Assembly (NCBI GenBank): GCA_028684915.1
Contig: JAQUEZ010000207.1
Coordinates: 1 to 10,643, forward strand
DNA from: Desulfobulbus sp.
GTDB taxonomy: Bacteria; Desulfobacterota; Desulfobulbia; Desulfobulbales; Desulfobulbaceae
Direction: 5' to 3'
Length of the DNA stretch: 10,643 nt
Shown here one piece after another: positions 1-6,301 of the stretch (within the stretch, counting starts at the first letter, position 1; each line of letters begins with the position of its first letter). Below the pieces are notes generated by a model. The model was not told where the DNA came from. It was given only the letters and a program-made list of their open reading frames with translations, and made no database searches. The position numbers were made by a program, and so were the translations under genes.

Positions 1-675
1 CGCATCGGCATAGAATGCCTGTTGGCGTGCCCGTTGCAGTCTGTTGAAGTTGCCGACCTTCTGCATGCGGCGCGCGATCTCGGCACTGATCTCGCCGACC
101 TCATTCACCTGTTTGGCATAGTTCAGGTTTTGCTGCCCAGCGACCGCTTTCACCCAAGCCTGTCGCACCCGAGTGATCTGATCCACCACTTCGATAGTGA
201 GACGTACCTGAGACTGCTCAATACGGCGTTGAGCCGCAGTATAACGGAGCGGCAAGGTCAATATGTCGAGCAGGCCAAACGCTATCAATCGCTCAAACTC
301 GACTTCGTCGGCTAGGCTCGTCCGCTCAAAAATAAAGAGCGGATTGGCAATTCGCCCGGTTTGTGCCGCATGAGCAGCATCCGACCAATTCTGCGCCAGC
401 AGGGCTTGCAGAGCCGGACTATTGATAAGGGCGAGATGAACCGCGTCTTTTGGGCTCAAGGGTTGGGCAAGCAGTTCTTCCGCTGTCTTTGCCATGGCAG
501 CGCGTTGCTCGTCCGTTTGGGCCAGGGACAGATGTCCTTCGGTGAAGGCGGATGCCGCTTGATTGGTTTTGGCAAGGGAATCCTCAAAATTAACCCTGGC
601 GCAGCCGGATAAAAATAACGTCAAGAGCAGACAGGCAGGGATAATCTTGTTTGCAAACAGGCGGCTAGGATTCAT
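1..675 (-). CDS. TolC-family outer-membrane efflux lipoprotein (partial, N-terminal part)
   Basis: The reading frame opens at the ATG whose complement is at 673-675 and stays open for 225 codons to the left edge, so the C-terminal part is missing. The N-terminus is a lipoprotein signal: basic start, hydrophobic run LLLTLFLSGC, lipobox L-S-G-C with the lipidated Cys at residue 25. After it comes a long helical region typical of outer-membrane efflux proteins, including LSPKDAVHLALINSPALQA (around residues 70-88), the usual TolC/OEP start of the first helical hairpin, then ANPLFIFER and a second Arg/Gln/Glu-rich helical stretch. Family knowledge: TolC proteins form the outer-membrane channel of RND or ABC efflux systems. 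The start overlaps the stop of the upstream gene by ATGA, so translation is probably coupled. A metal-efflux role, or an association with a multicopper oxidase or RND pump past the edge, is inferred from the neighbours only. Confidence 0.88.
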   Translation of the reverse strand, partial: MNPSRLFANKIIPACLLLTLFLSGCARVNFEDSLAKTNQAASAFTEGHLSLAQTDEQRAAMAKTAEELLAQPLSPKDAVHLALINSPALQALLAQNWSDAAHAAQTGRIANPLFIFERTSLADEVEFERLIAFGLLDILTLPLRYTAAQRRIEQSQVRLTIEVVDQITRVRQAWVKAVAGQQNLNYAKQVNEVGEISAEIARRMQKVGNFNRLQRARQQAFYADA

Positions 676-1040
676 GGTTTGCCCCCGTGACCCGTGTGTT
701 TGTCCGAGTCATCAGGAAGGGGGGAGGTCAGGGGCTGCTCCAGGGTATCCATTTGCGATGCCTCTTCCGCGTAGAAACGCCACCCGCCAATTTGGCCGAC
801 GGTAACGTTGGCTTCCGGCCAAGAGGCGACCGCCTCCTCCTGATACCTTTGGTATTGGTCAAATACTGAGAAATACGAGAAATCAGGAGGGGCAAATCCG
901 GCTGATTGCTGAGTAGCGCTCACTGACTCCTGAAGGGATTGCGCCCGGATGATCGACAGGGAGAATGGATTTGCCGTAAGCAGGAACACAAAGAAAGCAA
1001 GAAATACTATAAACCACCTCGCAACACTATTGGGTTTCAT
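672..1040 (-). CDS. Small exported protein of the DUF2933/methyltransferase/TolC cassette
   Basis: A 122-residue protein of unknown function. The open frame continues upstream to 1169, but the ATG at 1040 is preferred: it has a GAGG Shine-Dalgarno-like sequence about 5 bases upstream, and it places a clean signal peptide at the N-terminus (hydrophobic residues 9-31, possible cleavage near IRAQS at 31-35). The mature part has a conserved-looking block VASWPEANVTVGQIGGWRFY (residues 71-90) and a polar C-terminus ending HTGHGGKP. I recall similar small proteins with an 'A-W-x-E-A-N-x-x-V-G-x-I-G-G-W' block beside TolC genes in copper loci, but no biochemical role is known to me. It lies 43 bases after the methyltransferase gene and overlaps the TolC gene start by 4 bases, so it belongs to the same operon. 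It is probably periplasmic or inner-membrane anchored. Confidence 0.8.
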   Translation of the reverse strand: MKPNSVARWFIVFLAFFVFLLTANPFSLSIIRAQSLQESVSATQQSAGFAPPDFSYFSVFDQYQRYQEEAVASWPEANVTVGQIGGWRFYAEEASQMDTLEQPLTSPLPDDSDKHTGHGGKP

Positions 1041-1083
1041 GGCATCCTCGGATGGTGAAAATTGATTTCCTGTTCCCCCATTT

Positions 1084-1752
1084 CTACAATGAGTCCTGTT
1101 CAGGCGGTGTTGCCTTTCTTTTTTTCCAACTCGGCAGAAAGGCCGGCACGTCCTTCGCATATTTGTCATACGCGCTGCCGAACTCCTGGCGAACCAGCTT
1201 TTCCTCCTGTCTGGCCAGCCTGATATAAACGACCAGCAATATCGGAAACATCAACAGGGTCAGCAAGGTCGGCCACATGAGCAAGAAGCCGAGCATGACC
1301 AGAATAAAACCGTCATACTGTGGGTGACGCACTAAGCTGTAGGGGCCGGTGGTGGCAAGTTTTCCTTCTCGCTGTGCTGCGTGTAAAACCAGCCAGGCCC
1401 GATACGTGAGGTAAAACCCCGCGAAAATCATGACATTGCTCAGCAGATGGATGGGGTTGGTATGTGGATCCCCCTTCAAGTCGAACAGGGTATACCAAAG
1501 GTGCCCGCCGCCATGGGCGAAGATATCGGATTGAGGAAACTTGGATTGTAGCCAGCCGGAGAGAAAGTAGATGGTCAGGGGAAACCCGTACATCTCGACA
1601 AAGAGAGCAATAATAAAGGCGGAAAAAGCACCCAGCGAGCGCCAATCAAGCTTGGTTTTCGGCTTGATGAAACTGAAGGCGAAGAAGATAAAGATAGCCG
1701 AGTTGATGATGACCAGGGACCATAATCCGTATGCAGGGGCTGTCTCGTTCAT
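1084..1752 (-). CDS. Isoprenylcysteine carboxyl methyltransferase-like membrane protein
   Basis: A 222-residue polytopic membrane protein of the ICMT/PEMT-like methyltransferase family. Hydrophobic segments lie at about 11-29, 40-66, 102-124 and 148-178. The family's SAM-binding C-terminal signature is present: GPYSLVRHPQY at 136-146, a helical hairpin, then RLARQEEKLVRQEFG (178-192) with paired Glu and AYDKYAKDVPAFLPS (194-208). The start at 1752 has a strong AAAGGAGG site 7-8 bases upstream, and it follows the DUF2933 stop by only 3 bases, so the two are translationally linked. ICMT enzymes methylate isoprenylated cysteines in eukaryotes. Bacterial homologues, several of them in metal-resistance loci, have no settled substrate, so methyl transfer is a family inference and the acceptor is unknown. 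Confidence 0.92.
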   Translation of the reverse strand: MNETAPAYGLWSLVIINSAIFIFFAFSFIKPKTKLDWRSLGAFSAFIIALFVEMYGFPLTIYFLSGWLQSKFPQSDIFAHGGGHLWYTLFDLKGDPHTNPIHLLSNVMIFAGFYLTYRAWLVLHAAQREGKLATTGPYSLVRHPQYDGFILVMLGFLLMWPTLLTLLMFPILLVVYIRLARQEEKLVRQEFGSAYDKYAKDVPAFLPSWKKRKATPPEQDSL

Positions 1753-1755
1753 ACT

Positions 1756-2007
1756 TTATTCCTCCTTTGACGGCGGAATTTCATGCTGACGCCCATTATC
1801 GTTTTGATGATGGCCGGAGTGGCCATGGTGCATGAAAACATGCATCAACGGGCACAACAGCAAAATCAAGTACGGCAGAGCTGCCAGGAGGTGCGCCTGA
1901 TGCTCTGTCCAGAGAAAATAGCCGCCTGCCGCAACAAAGGCCAGGAAAGCCAAGCGATGACCTGAAACAATCCTCAGGAAACTCGATAAAAACTCTTTGT
2001 TTGCCAT
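1756..2007 (-). CDS. DUF2933 family small membrane protein
   Basis: An 83-residue protein. The start at 2007 (MANKEFL) is chosen over the in-frame ATG at 2046 because it has a GAGAGG Shine-Dalgarno-like sequence about 8 bases upstream and gives the usual family N-terminus. Two hydrophobic helices lie at about 14-27 and 34-54, joined by WTEHQAHLLAALPYL. The second helix runs into LLLLCPLMHVFMHHGHSGHH, a Cys-Pro-Leu-Met-His motif plus a His-rich tail. This pattern (TEH..HLL..LPYL...LCPLMH.FMH.GHG.H) matches the DUF2933 family as I know it, which is frequent in copper and heavy-metal islands. The Met, Cys and His residues at the membrane exit could bind soft metal, but no function is established. 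It is the first gene of the cassette that runs to the TolC gene. Confidence 0.88.
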   Translation of the reverse strand: MANKEFLSSFLRIVSGHRLAFLAFVAAGGYFLWTEHQAHLLAALPYLILLLCPLMHVFMHHGHSGHHQNDNGRQHEIPPSKEE

Positions 2008-2042
2008 GGTCGCGCCTCTCGGTAAAGGTTCCACTGACCGCC

Positions 2043-2078
2043 TCATTCGTCACCAGAAATACTGATAGTCACCTCCAT
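2043..2078 (-). promoter_or_regulatory. Possible leader mini-ORF with an orphan Shine-Dalgarno upstream of the DUF2933 gene
   Basis: The minus strand carries TCACCTCC on the plus strand at 2069-2076, an exact anti-Shine-Dalgarno-type match (GGAGGTGA), yet no ATG stands at the right distance after it. An 11-codon frame (MEVTISISGDE) opens at 2078 within the same stretch and closes at 2043, overlapping an ATG in the DUF2933 frame at 2046. It could be a leader peptide, a start on a rare codon, or chance. Confidence 0.2.
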
Positions 2079-2133
2079 TCCTTAACGCTAAAAGAACTCA
2101 TTTTTTGTTTTCAGCAGATTGTGCAACCAGCGT

Positions 2134-2182
2134 AAAAATCGCCCCCGGCCAGAAATTGGCCCCGGCCTTCTGATCAGGGGCG
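2134..2182 (-). terminator. Probable intrinsic terminator after the Met-rich protein gene
   Basis: On the minus strand, 23 bases after the Met-rich gene, CGCCCC (2177-2182 on plus) can pair with GGGGCG (2140-2145), with an inner GGCCA/TGGCC hairpin (2148-2162). The closing arm is followed by ATTTTT (2134-2139). The geometry fits a rho-independent terminator that would separate the copA unit from the DUF2933 cassette. The branched inner structure makes this less certain than a simple hairpin. Confidence 0.42.
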
Positions 2183-2205
2183 GGTGTACAGCCGTGGTAA
2201 TGAAA

Positions 2206-2646
2206 TTATTTCGTCTTCATTTCCTGTTGCATCATCATGCCGTTCATCATTTCCTGCATCATCTTCATTTTTTTCTCCATCATGCCCATGCGATCATCCA
2301 TAGGCATGCCTTTTTCTCCCATCATAGCCTGTTCACCGCTCATCATACCTTTCCCGCCCATCATGCCCTGACCTCCCATCATTTTCATACAATCCTTCAT
2401 CATCTGCATCTGCTCTTGCATGAGTGCTTTTCTCGCCGCCGGGTCTTTCTCCATCTCAATCTTTTTTCGCATCTCTTCCATTTTTTTTGTCTGGGCGTCC
2501 ATCTGGCTCATTTCCATTTGGTCTGCCTTCATCTGGGTCGCAGCCGTCGCATCCTTCTTTTCAGGGTGATGTTCATCCACAGCCAAAGCAGACCCGGCAA
2601 AGAACAGCATCGACATCAGGGAAGCGGTCAACATCATTTTTTTCAT
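2206..2646 (-). CDS. Exported methionine-rich protein, putative periplasmic copper-binding protein
   Basis: A 146-residue protein with a signal peptide at 1-22 (MKKMMLTASL..., cleavage likely after ALA). The mature part of about 124 residues contains some 34 methionines, many as MM or MMM pairs, including repeated GGxGMM/GEQAMM units around residues 90-110, with two His near the new N-terminus (DEHH) and a single Cys. The middle (residues 45-80) is a highly charged Lys/Glu helix that could form a coiled coil. The ATG at 2646 has an AAGGAG site 7 bases upstream. Methionine clusters bind Cu(I) in the oxidising periplasm in CusF-, PcoE- and CopM-like proteins, though I cannot assign this protein to a named family. 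It is the gene directly after the copper ATPase, with a 69-base gap, so a role in buffering exported Cu+ is a reasonable inference. Confidence 0.88.
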   Translation of the reverse strand: MKKMMLTASLMSMLFFAGSALAVDEHHPEKKDATAATQMKADQMEMSQMDAQTKKMEEMRKKIEMEKDPAARKALMQEQMQMMKDCMKMMGGQGMMGGKGMMSGEQAMMGEKGMPMDDRMGMMEKKMKMMQEMMNGMMMQQEMKTK

Positions 2647-2680
2647 GTTCGTTCTCCTTGTGTAATGGTTGTTGAGTAAA

Positions 2681-2696
2681 AGGGGGTATCCCCCCT
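2681..2696 (-). terminator. GGGGG/CCCCC hairpin between copA and the Met-rich gene
   Basis: A 5-6 bp all-GC stem with a 3-base loop (AGGGGGTATCCCCCCT on plus) lies 19 bases after the copA stop. On the minus strand it is followed by TTTTAC, a short T run. It may be a weak terminator or a processing/stability hairpin that sets different levels of the ATPase and the downstream periplasmic protein; a full stop is less likely because no obvious second promoter is visible in the 69-base gap. Confidence 0.4.
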
Positions 2697-2715
2697 GGCC
2701 AAACGATCTCTGATA

Positions 2716-5205
2716 TCAGGTGATCTTGGTTCGCCGTAACCTCAAGGCATTGCCGACGACAGAAACCGAGGAGAGGCTCATGGCCCCTGCCGCAATCATG
2801 GGTGACAACAGGATGCCGAGGAATGGGTACAACACCCCGGCTGCCACCGGTATGCCCAGCGCGTTGTAAGCAAAGGCGAAAAAGAGATTTTGTTTGATGT
2901 TTGCCATGGTGGCACGGGAGAGTTTTCTCGCTCGGACGATGCCGTTCAGGTCGCCCTTGACCAAAGTAACGCCAGCCGATTCCATGGCGACGTCGGTTCC
3001 AGTACCCATGGCGATGCCGACCTGAGCCTGGGCCAAGGCAGGCGCGTCGTTGATGCCGTCACCGGCCATGGCGACCATGGAGCCTTCATCCTGAAATTTT
3101 TTTATGACAGCCGCCTTTTCATCGGGCAGAACTTCGGCCACCACCTGATCAATGCCCAATTTGGCTGCCACCGCATCGGCGGTTACCCGATTATCGCCGG
3201 TCAGCATCACCACCCGCAGGCCTTCATCATGTAATGCCCGAATGGCCTGGGGCGTGGTTTCCTTGATCGGGTCGGACACTGCCAATAGCCCGAGGAATTG
3301 ACCGTCGGCGCTGACGAACATAACCGTCTGCCCCTCCTTGCGCATGGCTTCGGCCCGCTCTGCCAGTTCCTCGGTAACCACGCCGAAATCCTGCATCAGT
3401 TTCAGGTTGCCGAGCGACACTTTGCTCCCCTCAACCGTTCCGGAAACACCCTTGCCGGTATGGGATGTAAAATCCATGACTTCAGTGAGCCTGACACCTC
3501 GTTCCTTGCTGCCATCGACGATGGCCGTTGCCAATGGATGTTCACTCACCTTTTCAAGGCTGGCCGCAAGCTGCAGAAGTTTTTCCTCGCTCACGTTGCT
3601 CGTGGCTACCAGATCGGTCAGTTTCGGCTTACCCAGGGTCAAGGTACCCGTCTTATCAACCACCAGCGTATCAATTTTGCGCATGGTCTCGATGGCTTCC
3701 GCATTTTTAAATAAGACTCCCATGGTCGCGCCCTTGCCGGTGGCCACCATAATGGACATGGGCGTGGCTAACCCCAAGGCACAAGGGCAGGCGATGATCA
3801 AAACCGAGACTGCGACGATGACAGCATGGGCCAAGGGTGGGTCAGGGCCGAAGTAATACCAGATGCCGAAAGCGACGAGGGCAATACCAATAACGATCGG
3901 TACGAAATATCCGGAGACGGTATCGGCCAGCTTCTGGATCGGTGCCCGGGAGCGCTGAGCCAGAGCGACCATTTCGACGATCTGGGCGAGCAGGGTGTCA
4001 CGTCCTACTTTTTCGGCCCGCATGGTGAGTGTGCCGGTGGTGTTGACCGTGGCGCCAATCACTTTGTCGCCCTGCTGTTTTTGAACAGGAATTGGCTCTC
4101 CCGAGATCATTGACTCGTCAATCGAGCTTGCACCGTTCATCACCAGGCCATCCACCGGCACCTTCTCTCCCGGCCGAATTCGGAACATGTCGCCGACCTC
4201 GACGTGTTCCAGAGGTATATCAACCTCGCTGCCGTCTTTATTGATTTTCCGAGCTGTCTTGGGAGCCAGCCCCAGGAGTGCCTTGATTGCGGCGCCGGTT
4301 TGGTTGCGAGCTTTAAGCTCCATAACCTGACCCAGCAAAATCAAGGTAACGATAACCGCGGCAGCTTCGAAATATAAACCAACAGCGCCATCGTGTCCGC
4401 GCATGGTGTCAGGGAAGATGCTGGGGAAAAGGACAGCAGTGATACTGTAGAAATAGGCGACCGAGACTCCCAGTCCTATCAGGGTGAACATGTTGAGGCT
4501 TTTATTGATCACCGATTGCACCGCCCGGACATAAAAAACCCAGCCGGCCCACAGGACCACTGGTGTAGCCAGGAGTAACTCCAGCCAGCCAAGAGTTTTG
4601 GCAGAAGCCAGGGTGTCAATGACGTGGCCGCCGGGCAGCATTGCTCGCATAGCAATAATCACCAGCGGCACGGTGAGAACAGCAGCCACGATGAACCGCT
4701 TGCGCATGAAATCGTACTCAGGGTTCGTTTCCGCCTCATCGAGACTGATGACACGTAGTTCAAGGGCCATGCCACATTTAGGACAGGAACCCGGGGCATC
4801 CTGAATAATTTCCGGATGCATAGGGCAGGTGTATTCGGTACGGGTGGAGGGAGCCGCCGGGGTCATTGATTCAAGCGCCATGCCGCATTTGGGGCAAGCA
4901 CCGGGGCCGTCCTGGACAACTTCCGGGTGCATTGGGCAAGTGTATTGCTTGCCGGCAATCGGCTTATCCTCCGTAACCTGAACTGAAGGCTCCGACTTTA
5001 CCGCAATAAATTTTTCGGGACTTTTTTTGAATGTTTCAAGGCAATGTTCGCTGCAGAAATAATATTTTCCCTCCTCAAGTGAGTAGGGGAGAAAGGCATT
5101 CGGGTCTTCGGTGCTCATGCCGCAGACTGGATCGGTAAATATCGGGGTTCTGCCCTGATGATGGAGATGTTCTTCGCGTTGGCATTGATGTTTCGTGCCT
5201 GTCAT
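2716..5205 (-). CDS. copA: Cu+-exporting P1B-type ATPase with N-terminal YHS and two heavy-metal-binding domains
   Basis: An 829-residue inner-membrane pump that uses ATP to move Cu+ from cytoplasm to periplasm. Domain order: His/Cys-rich N-terminus ([12 protein letters not shown]); YHS domain at about 22-68 (FTDPVCGM ... [12 protein letters not shown]); two near-identical heavy-metal-binding domains at 88-112 and 125-149 (YTCPMHPE...[11 protein letters not shown]); membrane helices from about 170; actuator loop with SGEP at 368-371; CPC in the transport helix at 473-475; phosphorylation motif DKTGT with Asp517; nucleotide-binding SEHP with His556; hinge GDGIND at 715-720. The last two helices carry AFAYNALG and [11 protein letters not shown], the Tyr-Asn and Met-Ser-Ser residues typical of Cu+ (P1B-1) pumps. 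The usual N-terminal HMA (GMxCxxC) domains are absent. The ATG at 5205 follows a GGGAGG site. Silver transport is also possible. Confidence 0.97.
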   Translation of the reverse strand: MTGTKHQCQREEHLHHQGRTPIFTDPVCGMSTEDPNAFLPYSLEEGKYYFCSEHCLETFKKSPEKFIAVKSEPSVQVTEDKPIAGKQYTCPMHPEVVQDGPGACPKCGMALESMTPAAPSTRTEYTCPMHPEIIQDAPGSCPKCGMALELRVISLDEAETNPEYDFMRKRFIVAAVLTVPLVIIAMRAMLPGGHVIDTLASAKTLGWLELLLATPVVLWAGWVFYVRAVQSVINKSLNMFTLIGLGVSVAYFYSITAVLFPSIFPDTMRGHDGAVGLYFEAAAVIVTLILLGQVMELKARNQTGAAIKALLGLAPKTARKINKDGSEVDIPLEHVEVGDMFRIRPGEKVPVDGLVMNGASSIDESMISGEPIPVQKQQGDKVIGATVNTTGTLTMRAEKVGRDTLLAQIVEMVALAQRSRAPIQKLADTVSGYFVPIVIGIALVAFGIWYYFGPDPPLAHAVIVAVSVLIIACPCALGLATPMSIMVATGKGATMGVLFKNAEAIETMRKIDTLVVDKTGTLTLGKPKLTDLVATSNVSEEKLLQLAASLEKVSEHPLATAIVDGSKERGVRLTEVMDFTSHTGKGVSGTVEGSKVSLGNLKLMQDFGVVTEELAERAEAMRKEGQTVMFVSADGQFLGLLAVSDPIKETTPQAIRALHDEGLRVVMLTGDNRVTADAVAAKLGIDQVVAEVLPDEKAAVIKKFQDEGSMVAMAGDGINDAPALAQAQVGIAMGTGTDVAMESAGVTLVKGDLNGIVRARKLSRATMANIKQNLFFAFAYNALGIPVAAGVLYPFLGILLSPMIAAGAMSLSSVSVVGNALRLRRTKIT

Positions 5206-5490
5206 CTGATTTGCCTCCCCTTGAAGAAAATTTATGTTATCAGTGAGTTGATCACGGACAACTATTTGGGATAAAGGTCAAACAGTTACTTGCACTGCGT
5301 GGAACAAAAAAAAATCCTGTTCGGGTGATAATCGATCGTTAGAAATGACTGTTATCGCTAGGGCTGTGGATTTGTCACTGACAGGTTGCCATGACCCCGG
5401 CGACGGAACCACTTCCCCGTTTTTACCCTAAAAATAATTCATGTTATACATTTTGGCCATGGGAGGAGCGAATCTATTATTTAGTGGGGG
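5206..5490. promoter_or_regulatory. Upstream region of copA, with a dyad and weak promoter candidates
   Basis: No gene is seen here. On the minus strand, TTGTCC and TAACAT with a 16-base spacer form a modest sigma-70 candidate upstream of copA. It is overlapped by the dyad AGTTG-8-CAACT (5246-5250/5259-5263), a possible operator. A second -35-like TTGACC lies at 5278-5283 (complement) without a clear -10. A run of nine A (5306-5314) sits inside an inverted repeat GAACA/TGTTC (5302-5322). On the plus strand, TTTACC-17-TATACA (5422-5450) is a good promoter match, but it reads only into the transposase relic. I see no recognisable CueR, CsoR or CopY site. Confidence 0.35.
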
Positions 5491-5495
5491 CTAAT

Positions 5496-5740
5496 TGTTC
5501 CCTCTCGCCCCCCTTGTCCTGGGGCGCAAGATCTGGTTGTTCTCAGGTGCGAAGGGCACTGAAGCCGGCAGCCGGCTGTACAACTGGCCGCACACCTTAT
5601 GGTTACGAGCCCTAACGCGATCTCGGCTATCACATCATCAACCACTCACCTTGAGTCGGCTCTAGCGGGATAGAAGATTGCTCCCCCGTAACCTCAAGAT
5701 AATAAAGAGCATACAGGACACCCGGAAGGTGGGCGATTAA
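5496..5740 (+). pseudogene. Decayed C-terminal end of an IS66-family transposase
   Basis: A broken reading frame is visible in three pieces. At 5519-5581 the frame reads LGRKIWLFSGAKG followed by TEAGSRLY, the segment just before the C-terminal element of IS66 TnpC proteins (typically LGRKNWLFSGS...A..Y). One frame over, 5601-5650 reads GYEP, stop, RDLGYHIINHSP, stop, matching the family's GYEPYRYL.YL...LP with Tyr and probably Trp or Arg turned into stops. A third piece at 5678-5740 reads LLPRNLKIIKS and ends at TAA, matching the family's terminal LLPWNL. Before the first piece, RPLVLGRK is restored if one C is removed from the C run at 5508-5513. So at least three frameshifts and two nonsense changes exist and the rest of the transposase is missing. 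The 74-residue open frame at 5391-5615 crosses this relic in the wrong frame and is not a gene. Confidence 0.75.
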
Positions 5741-5753
5741 GCGTTTGCCTTAC
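5741..5753 (+). repeat. Candidate right terminal inverted repeat end of the IS66 relic
   Basis: The relic's stop codon is followed at once by GCGTTTGCCTTAC, whose reverse complement begins GTAAG. IS66-family inverted repeats usually begin GTAA, and the distance from the transposase stop is as expected for the right end. No left end and no 8-base target duplicate were found in the window, so this is tentative. Confidence 0.4.
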
Positions 5754-5760
5754 GACTCGT

Positions 5761-6234
5761 TCAAGGTCGTGTCCGCGTCGACCAGTGCGTCGCCCTGATA
5801 GCCCAGCCGTCGGCAGTTCTCGATAGCACCATCAGTTCAGCACCAGTTAAGTTGATGGCGCGCTTGCGAAAGTTGCCCTGAATCTCGCTGGTGGAACTCG
5901 CCCAGGCGACATCTCCGCTCACTTTTACCTGAATCTCGCCTCGACGAGTTGACACTGCTTGCGCAAACTCTATGTCTCCTGAAAGATGGTGGGACAGGTA
6001 CTCCTTTCGAGTTTCAATAGCACCGCTCTCAAGAATGATCGCGTCAGGCGCCAAGAGGCGCGAAACGGCATTCGAGTCACCTGCCGCAAGAGCCTCGTGG
6101 AAGCTCCGCACGGTCTGGGCTACGGCTGTTGTGTCGGCTTCCACCGTTTGGGCCTGGGCAGGAAAAACCTGTGCTGCAACGATAACCGCAACGATGAGTA
6201 CAAAACACGTTACGTTTTTTGATGATTTCATCAT
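5761..6234 (-). CDS. Exported DUF4440/SnoaL-like (NTF2-fold) protein
   Basis: A 157-residue protein. The start at 6234 is preferred over the upstream in-frame ATG at 6279 because AAAGGAG lies 8-9 bases before it and a good signal peptide follows (residues 1-28, cleavage likely after PAQAQ or AQA). The mature part is one NTF2-like cone domain: helix VAQTVRSFHEALAAGD (38-53), LLAPDAIILESG (60-71), the strand pair AQAVSTRRGEIQVKVSGDVAW (91-111) and a final WAIRATHWSTR (144-154). This layout is typical of DUF4440 proteins, whose functions range from ketosteroid-isomerase-like enzymes to ligand-binding proteins; no catalytic role can be assigned. It is 67 bases downstream of the polyferredoxin gene and probably in its transcript. 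A link to metals is by neighbourhood only. The C-terminal HWSxR ending looks intact although the IS66 relic ends 7 bases beyond its stop. Confidence 0.85.
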   Translation of the reverse strand: MMKSSKNVTCFVLIVAVIVAAQVFPAQAQTVEADTTAVAQTVRSFHEALAAGDSNAVSRLLAPDAIILESGAIETRKEYLSHHLSGDIEFAQAVSTRRGEIQVKVSGDVAWASSTSEIQGNFRKRAINLTGAELMVLSRTADGWAIRATHWSTRTRP

Positions 6235-6301
6235 GGTCGGGTCTCCTTTGTAATTATTATTTTTGAATCTCGCGGTCATTTCAACGAAACGGCTATTTTC
6301 A

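Noticed and set aside
22..805. Plus-strand frames opposite the TolC gene and the small exported protein gene
   Set aside because: The minus strand carries continuous TolC-like coding with a lipobox and a coupled start, so these are shadows.
2119..2679. A 186-codon plus-strand frame very rich in His, Leu and Phe
   Set aside because: It is the antisense shadow of the Met-rich gene: every CAT on plus is an ATG codon of the real gene on minus. It has no start signals, and the minus-strand frame has a signal peptide and a good ribosome site.
2890..4113. Several long plus-strand frames opposite the copper ATPase
   Set aside because: They lie wholly inside the antisense of a well-conserved ATPase with all catalytic motifs in place and show no recognisable domains.
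5391..5615. A 74-codon plus-strand frame with a plausible upstream promoter
   Set aside because: Its second half is an out-of-frame reading of the IS66 transposase relic; the first half has no recognisable content.
5491..5660. A structured RNA or riboswitch in the copA upstream region
   Set aside because: Motifs that first looked like riboswitch or tRNA fragments (GGGGCGCAAGA, GGTTACGAGCC) are explained better as IS66 transposase codons.
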